From Bordetella hinzii LMG 13501 (GTDB lineage: Bacteria; Pseudomonadota; Gammaproteobacteria; Burkholderiales; Burkholderiaceae_B): 64,000 nt of DNA. Location of the stretch: assembly GCF_001548475.1 (NCBI RefSeq), contig NZ_LRUJ01000020.1, positions 22,360-86,359 of the forward strand, read 5' to 3'. The notes under the pieces were generated by a model. The model ran no database searches, was not told the origin of the DNA, and worked only from the letters and a program-made list of their open reading frames with translations. The position numbers and the translations under genes are program-made. This document shows, piece by piece, positions 59,191 through 64,000 of the stretch (its first letter is position 1; each line of letters starts with the position of its first letter).

Positions 59191-60918
59191 ATGGCACTGC
59201 TGAACATCGACCATATCCGCATCGAATTTCCCAGCCGCCGCGGCACCCTGGTGGCCATCGACGATGTCTCGCTGGCGCTGGACAAGGGTGAGATCCTCGG
59301 CGTGGTGGGCGAGTCCGGCGCGGGCAAATCCACGATAGGCAATGCCGTCATCGGCCTGCTGGAAGCCCCCGGCCGCCTGACCGGCGGCCAGATCAGCCTG
59401 GAGGGCCGGCGCATCGATGGCCTGCCCCGGCATGAGCAGCGCAAAGTGAGAGGCCGGCGCATCGGCATGATCTTCCAGGATCCGCTCACCTCGCTCGATC
59501 CGCTCCAGACCGTGGAAAGCCAGCTGGTCGAGACCATGCAGGTCCACCTGGGCGTATCGGCCGCCGACGGCGCCCGGCGCGCCGTCGATATGCTCCGGCA
59601 GGTCGGCATCGACCAGCCCGAACTGCGGGTCAAGCAATACCCGCACCAGTTTTCCGGCGGCATGCGCCAGCGCGTGGTGATCGCGCTGGCGCTTTGCTGC
59701 GAGCCTGAGGTCATCATCGCCGACGAGCCCACCACGGCGCTGGACGTCTCCATCCAGGCCCAGATCCTCGATCTGCTGCGCAAGCTGTGCAAGGAGCGGC
59801 AGGTGGGCATGATCATCATCACCCACGACATGGGGGTGATCGCCGACATCACCGACCGCGTGGCGGTGCTCTACCGCGGCAAGCTGGTCGAGGAAGGGCC
59901 CACCGCCAAGATCCTGGGCGACCCGGATCATCCCTACACCCGCAGCCTGATCTCCGCCGTGCCGCGGCCCGACATCAAGCTGCGCCGCTTTCCGCTGGTG
60001 ACCTATATCGAGGATGTGCGCAAGCCCACGGCCGCGGTGGACCTGTCCACGCACTGGCTGGGCCAGCGGCGCGACTTCGGCCAGACGGGCGAGGGCGCCC
60101 TGGTCGAAGTGCGCGACCTGGGCATGCGCTTCGTGCTGCGCCCGGCCTTCCTCAAGCGCAACCAGCGCACGCTGGACGCCGTGAAGAACGTCAATTTCGC
60201 CATCCGCGAGGGCGAGGTCTTCGGCCTGGTGGGCGAGTCCGGCTCGGGCAAGTCCACCGTCGCGCGCCTGATCTCCAACCTTTACCAGCCGACCTCGGGC
60301 ACGGTCTGGTTCAATGGCAGCGACCTGACGGCCATCAAGGACGAAAAAGCGCGCAATCCCTTCCGGCGCCAGATCCAGATGGTGTTCCAGGATCCCTATT
60401 CCTCGCTCAATCCGCGCATGCGCGTGCTGGACATCGTGGCCGAGCCCATCCGCTTTCATCACCTGGCCGACAGCGAGGCGCAGGCGCGCCGCATCGTGGC
60501 CGACCTGCTCGACGTGGTGGGCCTGGGCCCGCAGGCCGCGCAGCGCTTTCCGCACGAGTTCTCCGGCGGGCAACGCCAGCGGATCTGCATCGCGCGGGCG
60601 CTGGCCACGCGGCCGCGCTTTCTGATCTGCGACGAGCCGACCTCGGCGCTGGACGTGTCCATCCAGGCCCAGATCCTCAACCTGCTGAAAGACCTGCAAG
60701 AGCAATTACGCCTGACCATGCTCTTCATCAGCCATGACCTGCCGGTCATCCGGCAGATGTGCGACCGGGTGGGCGTGATGCGGCATGGCGAACTGCTGGA
60801 GGTCGCCGAAACCGAAACCCTGTTCACGGCGCCGCGGCACGCCTATAGCCGCCATCTGCTGGGCCTGATGCCCAAGCTGGCGGCCATGTCGCGCGAGGGC
60901 CTGGACGTGGTCGCCTAG
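59191..60918 (+). CDS. Peptide-type ABC importer double ATPase (DppD-DppF fusion)
   Basis: A 575-residue protein with two complete ABC ATPase domains. Domain 1 (about 1-270): GESGAGKST, the signature [16 protein letters not shown] and [12 protein letters not shown]. Domain 2 (about 300-570): [25 protein letters not shown] and [12 protein letters not shown]. It replaces the usual pair of separate DppD and DppF subunits, as in GsiA- and YejF-type proteins. The C-terminal third of each half carries the oligopeptide-transporter extension. It is the last gene of the operon and converges on the TPM gene (6-base gap). Confidence 0.95.
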   Translation: MALLNIDHIRIEFPSRRGTLVAIDDVSLALDKGEILGVVGESGAGKSTIGNAVIGLLEAPGRLTGGQISLEGRRIDGLPRHEQRKVRGRRIGMIFQDPLTSLDPLQTVESQLVETMQVHLGVSAADGARRAVDMLRQVGIDQPELRVKQYPHQFSGGMRQRVVIALALCCEPEVIIADEPTTALDVSIQAQILDLLRKLCKERQVGMIIITHDMGVIADITDRVAVLYRGKLVEEGPTAKILGDPDHPYTRSLISAVPRPDIKLRRFPLVTYIEDVRKPTAAVDLSTHWLGQRRDFGQTGEGALVEVRDLGMRFVLRPAFLKRNQRTLDAVKNVNFAIREGEVFGLVGESGSGKSTVARLISNLYQPTSGTVWFNGSDLTAIKDEKARNPFRRQIQMVFQDPYSSLNPRMRVLDIVAEPIRFHHLADSEAQARRIVADLLDVVGLGPQAAQRFPHEFSGGQRQRICIARALATRPRFLICDEPTSALDVSIQAQILNLLKDLQEQLRLTMLFISHDLPVIRQMCDRVGVMRHGELLEVAETETLFTAPRHAYSRHLLGLMPKLAAMSREGLDVVA

Positions 60919-60924
60919 GCGCGG

Positions 60925-61827
60925 CTACCAGCGCCCGGAGGCCCCGCCGCCGCCGCTGCTGCCGCCCCCGCCGCCGAAGCCGCCGCCCCCGCTGCTGCCG
61001 CCGCCCCAGCCGCCGCCGCCGCCAAAACCGCCGCCTCCGCCGCCGCCTCGGCCGCCACGGCTCAGGAAGGCTTTCTTCAGGCCGGTGACACCCAGCAGGA
61101 AACTCAGGCCGCCCACGATGACCGCCGCGATGGCCGCGATCAGCAGGCTGCCGCTCATGAAGCCGGCGGCCACGCCACCGACCAGCGCGCCGATGATGGG
61201 CGGGGCGGCAATCAGCACCACCAGCAGGAACATCCCCACGTCGAGCAGGTCGCCCCACTCGAAGCCGCTGCCGCCGCCGCTGTCCGATTGCGCAGCCGGC
61301 GCGGGCAGCGGTTCGCCGTCGATCAGCTTGATCAGCGCATCCACCCCGGCCTCGATGCCGCCCGCGTAGTCGTCCTGCTTGAAGTGCGGCACCACCTGCT
61401 CACGGATGATGCGCCCGGCCATGGCGTCGGGAACCGCGCCCTCCAGCCCATAGCCCACCTCGAAACGCAGGGTGCGATCGTTCTTGGCCACGACGAAGAG
61501 AATCCCGTCATCGACCTTCTGCCGCCCCAGTTTCCATTGGTCGAAAACCCGGGTGGCGAACTGCTCTATCGTGTCGGGCCCCGTGGTGGGCACGATGAGG
61601 ACGGCCACCTGCGCGCCCTTGCGCTCTTCAAGCGCGGCCAGCCGGGTCTCCAGCGCCTGTTGCTGGCCGGCATCCAGCGTGCCCGTCAGGTCTGTGACCC
61701 GCTTGGACAGCGCGGGCACCGGCACCTCCTTGGCCACCTGGGCCTGAGCCGGCCCGGCCAGCCACAGCAGGCAGGACAGCGCCCAGGCGAGCGCCGCCAG
61801 CCAGCCCTTATTGCTTGCGAGATTCAT
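60925..61827 (-). CDS. TPM-domain protein (YgcG-like) with glycine-rich C-terminus
   Basis: A 300-residue protein: signal peptide (cleavage near AQAQVAKEVP), a TPM domain (about 35-160; VTDLTGTLDAGQQQALETRLAAL, FEVGYGLEGAVPDAMAGRIIREQ), two membrane helices (about 195-250) and a long glycine-rich tail interrupted by Phe, Trp and Ser. TPM proteins of this type are often encoded with LemA, as here; their ATP- or phosphate-related activities are uncertain. Its start overlaps lemA by 20 bases. Confidence 0.9.
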   Translation of the reverse strand: MNLASNKGWLAALAWALSCLLWLAGPAQAQVAKEVPVPALSKRVTDLTGTLDAGQQQALETRLAALEERKGAQVAVLIVPTTGPDTIEQFATRVFDQWKLGRQKVDDGILFVVAKNDRTLRFEVGYGLEGAVPDAMAGRIIREQVVPHFKQDDYAGGIEAGVDALIKLIDGEPLPAPAAQSDSGGGSGFEWGDLLDVGMFLLVVLIAAPPIIGALVGGVAAGFMSGSLLIAAIAAVIVGGLSFLLGVTGLKKAFLSRGGRGGGGGGGFGGGGGWGGGSSGGGGFGGGGGSSGGGGASGRW

Positions 61828-62422
61828 TGCTGAACTTCACTTCCGGCGGCCTGGAAATCGCGGCTTCGTTCTCGACGCCGAAATTGGCCTTGGGCGAATA
61901 GCCGAAGATCTTGGCGGTGATCACCCCCGGGAATTGGCGCACCAGCACGTTGTAGGCCTGCACGGACTGCACATAGCGTCCGCGCGCCACGGCGATGCGG
62001 TTCTCGGTGCCCTCGAGCTGGACTTGCAGGTCGCGGAACACGCCATCGGCCTTGAGCTGGGGATAGTTTTCCGACACCGCGATCAGGCGCGAGAGCGAGG
62101 AGGACAGGGCGGCCTGCGCCTGCTGGAAGCGCTGCAGGGCCGCGGGATCTTCCAGCTGGTCGGCCGTGATCTGCACACTGCCGACCTTGCTGCGCGCCTC
62201 GGTGACCTGGGTCAGCACATCGCGCTCGTGGGTCATATAGGCGTCGGCCACCTTGACCAGCTGCGGCACGAGATCGGCGCGGCGCTGATACTGGTTCAAC
62301 ACCTCAGACCAGGCGGCTTTCACCTGCTCATCGGCCGCCTGCATACTGTTGTAGCCGCAGCCGGACAGCAGGACCGTCAGGGACATCAGCCAAGTCCAAG
62401 CCAGCACACGCATCGTTCTCAT
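61808..62422 (-). CDS. lemA: LemA-family lipoprotein
   Basis: A 204-residue LemA protein. Its N-terminus ends in the lipobox-like LLSGCGYNSM, suggesting lipid anchoring (most LemA proteins have a plain membrane anchor). The helical core contains AWSEVLNQYQRRADLVPQL, RLIAVSENYPQLKADGVFRDLQVQLEGTENRIAVARGRY and the terminal FGYSPKANFG. Function unknown. The start at 62422 was chosen because it opens the signal; the gene precedes the TPM gene and overlaps it. Confidence 0.92.
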   Translation of the reverse strand: MRTMRVLAWTWLMSLTVLLSGCGYNSMQAADEQVKAAWSEVLNQYQRRADLVPQLVKVADAYMTHERDVLTQVTEARSKVGSVQITADQLEDPAALQRFQQAQAALSSSLSRLIAVSENYPQLKADGVFRDLQVQLEGTENRIAVARGRYVQSVQAYNVLVRQFPGVITAKIFGYSPKANFGVENEAAISRPPEVKFSNESRKQ

Positions 62423-62650
62423 AGTGTTACCCCAAGGTGAAAACCCACGCATTACAGCACCAAAGGCCCATACAAATGTATCGCGTCTTGTTACAGCTTA
62501 GTCTATCGGCAACGGGCGCATCGGTTACACTCCTGCTCTGTGTGCATTGCCAATCGGCACACGTCCCAAGGCGCCTTGCCGCCGGCCGGGCATCCGCCCT
62601 GCCTATCCCGTTTTCTCCTCGTTCGTCCGCCTGGATTGGAGTCTCTCAAC

Positions 62651-64000
62651 TTGAGCGACAGGCTGCCGCTGGAGTTGTTTTTGACTACCTCTTCTTCTTT
62701 TGCCGACCTCGGGCTGGCTGATTCCCTGTTGCGTGCGATCGCCGAGACCGGCTATACCGCGCCCACGCCCATCCAGGCCCAGGCCATCCCGCAGGTGCTG
62801 CGCGGCGGCGACCTGCTGGCCGCCGCGCAGACCGGCACCGGCAAGACCGCCGGCTTCACCCTGCCCATCCTGCATCTGCTGTCGCAGCGCAAACCCGCCA
62901 AGCGCATGGCCGGCCGGCCACGCTGCCTGATCCTGACCCCCACCCGCGAGCTCACCGCCCAGGTGGCCGAGTCCGTCCAGGTCTACGGCAAGCACACCGG
63001 CCTCACCTCGATGGTGATGTTCGGCGGCGTGAACATCAACCCGCAGATCACGGCCCTGCGCAAGCCCCTGGACATCCTGGTGGCCACGCCTGGCCGTCTG
63101 CTGGACCACGCCGGCCAGAAAACCGTCGATCTCTCGGGCGTCGAGATCCTGGTGCTCGACGAGGCCGACCGCATGCTGGACATGGGTTTCATCCGCGATA
63201 TCCGCAAGGTGCTGGCCCTGCTGCCCAAGTCACGCCAGAACCTGCTGTTCTCGGCCACCTTCTCCGACGAGATCCGCGAGCTGGCCCGCGGCGTGCTGAA
63301 CGATCCGGGCGAGGTCTCCGTGACCCCGCGCAACACCGCCACCGAGCTGGTCACGCAGACCGTGCACATCGTCGAGCAGGCCCACAAGCGCGACCTGGTC
63401 AGCCACCTGATCCGTGAAAGCGGCTGGCACCAGGTGCTAGTCTTCACCCGCACCAAGCACGGCGCCAACCGCCTGGCCGAAAAACTCGTCAAGGACGGCC
63501 TGTCGGCCGCCGCCATCCATGGCAACAAGAGCCAATCGGCGCGCACGCGCGCGCTGGCCGGCTTCAAGGACGGCAGCGTGGCCGTCCTGGTGGCCACCGA
63601 CATCGCGGCGCGCGGCCTGGACATCGATCAATTGCCCCAGGTGGTCAATTTCGAACTGCCCAACGTGCCCGAAGACTACGTGCACCGCATCGGCCGCACC
63701 GGCCGCGCCGGCGCCACGGGCGCGGCTGTCTCGCTGGTCGACAGCAGCGAGATCAAGCTGCTCAAGGCCATCGAGCGCCTGATCAAGAAAACCATCGAAC
63801 GCAAGACGGTCGACGGCTGGACGCCGCCGGTGGGCGTGGCGGCCGAGCCCGAGCCGCAAGACGACGAAGAACGCGGCTTCGGCCGCCGCAACGGCCGGGG
63901 CGCGCCCGGTGGCCGCAACGGCGGCAACCGCGGAGGCGGCCACCGTCCTGGGGGCGAAGCGCGCGCGCCGCGTCCGGCCCGCAGCGCCGAAGGCCGCCCG
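62651..64000 (+). CDS. rhlE: DEAD-box RNA helicase, RhlE type (runs off window)
   Basis: At least 450 codons, open at the right edge. Q motif with FADLGL and [10 protein letters not shown], motif I AQTGTGKT, Ia [46 protein letters not shown] and [12 protein letters not shown] are all present. A basic Arg/Gly-rich tail ([14 protein letters not shown]) begins near codon 413, typical of RhlE-like cold-associated helicases. The start is TTG at 62651 (GGAG at 62638-62641); TTG at 62681, with GGAG at 62671-62674, is an equal alternative. Divergent from lemA. Confidence 0.93.
   Translation, partial: MSDRLPLELFLTTSSSFADLGLADSLLRAIAETGYTAPTPIQAQAIPQVLRGGDLLAAAQTGTGKTAGFTLPILHLLSQRKPAKRMAGRPRCLILTPTRELTAQVAESVQVYGKHTGLTSMVMFGGVNINPQITALRKPLDILVATPGRLLDHAGQKTVDLSGVEILVLDEADRMLDMGFIRDIRKVLALLPKSRQNLLFSATFSDEIRELARGVLNDPGEVSVTPRNTATELVTQTVHIVEQAHKRDLVSHLIRESGWHQVLVFTRTKHGANRLAEKLVKDGLSAAAIHGNKSQSARTRALAGFKDGSVAVLVATDIAARGLDIDQLPQVVNFELPNVPEDYVHRIGRTGRAGATGAAVSLVDSSEIKLLKAIERLIKKTIERKTVDGWTPPVGVAAEPEPQDDEERGFGRRNGRGAPGGRNGGNRGGGHRPGGEARAPRPARSAEGRP

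Noticed and set aside
58789..60705. A 638-codon open frame antisense to the second permease and double ATPase
   Set aside because: Both plus-strand genes carry full motif sets; the antisense frame has none.
61000..61075. GCC-type simple repeat suggesting a recombination hotspot
   Set aside because: It is the coding sequence of the glycine-rich tail of the TPM-domain protein, not an independent repeat.

Overview
The window is a gene-dense, GC-rich stretch of a betaproteobacterial chromosome. Family content and gene order (cox cluster, gltBD, mla then ibaG-murA-his-tat, petABC-sspAB) point to the Alcaligenaceae, most likely Bordetella, Achromobacter or a close relative. That assignment is inference from synteny and protein character; no database was searched. 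No prophage, insertion sequence, CRISPR array or rRNA was seen. Many genes abut or overlap by 1-8 bases, and several open with GTG or TTG.

Region by region. 1-6000 (minus strand): an aa3-type cytochrome c oxidase cluster, ctaC (with a fused cytochrome c domain), ctaD, a 45-residue assembly protein, DUF2970, ctaE, SURF1, a SCO-like protein and the start of ctaA; no cox11/ctaG lies between ctaD and ctaE. 6.3-12 kb: a Nudix hydrolase, a LacI-type regulator, a CPA1 antiporter with a C-terminal cyclic-nucleotide-binding-like domain, and a divergent CpdA-like phosphodiesterase. A candidate small RNA on the minus strand sits between cpdA and rpoH. 12-16.4 kb: rpoH with a perfect CIRCE operator, a DUF302 protein, a membrane protein and the glutathione-dependent formaldehyde pair adhC-fghA. 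16.5-24.7 kb: a RAYT-like protein that has lost its catalytic residues, gltB-gltD, and ompW behind an FNR-type box.

24.9-40.6 kb is one long block of plus-strand genes: mlaF-E-D-A-C (no mlaB), an ABC-2 exporter, ibaG, murA, hisG-D-C-B-H-A-F-I-E, a HIT protein and tatA-B-C. These cover outer-membrane lipid asymmetry, peptidoglycan synthesis, histidine synthesis and folded-protein export. 40.6-47.5 kb: a DegS-like protease (minus), a Nif3-like protein, mscL (minus), the bc1 complex genes petABC (the Rieske protein carries a twin-arginine signal, so it depends on the Tat system), sspA-sspB and tRNA-Thr(UGU). 47.6-52.1 kb: a sirtuin, an amidase, tRNA-Asn(GUU), an EamA transporter and an AraC-family regulator.

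52.2-55.3 kb is a tightly overlapping three-gene operon, DUF1232-DUF2868-DUF3482 GTPase, whose biology is poorly defined and which is the best candidate here for an undescribed system. 55.3-60.9 kb is a peptide-type ABC importer with a long leader and a fused double ATPase. The window ends with a TPM-domain protein and LemA (minus) and an RhlE-type DEAD-box helicase running off the edge.
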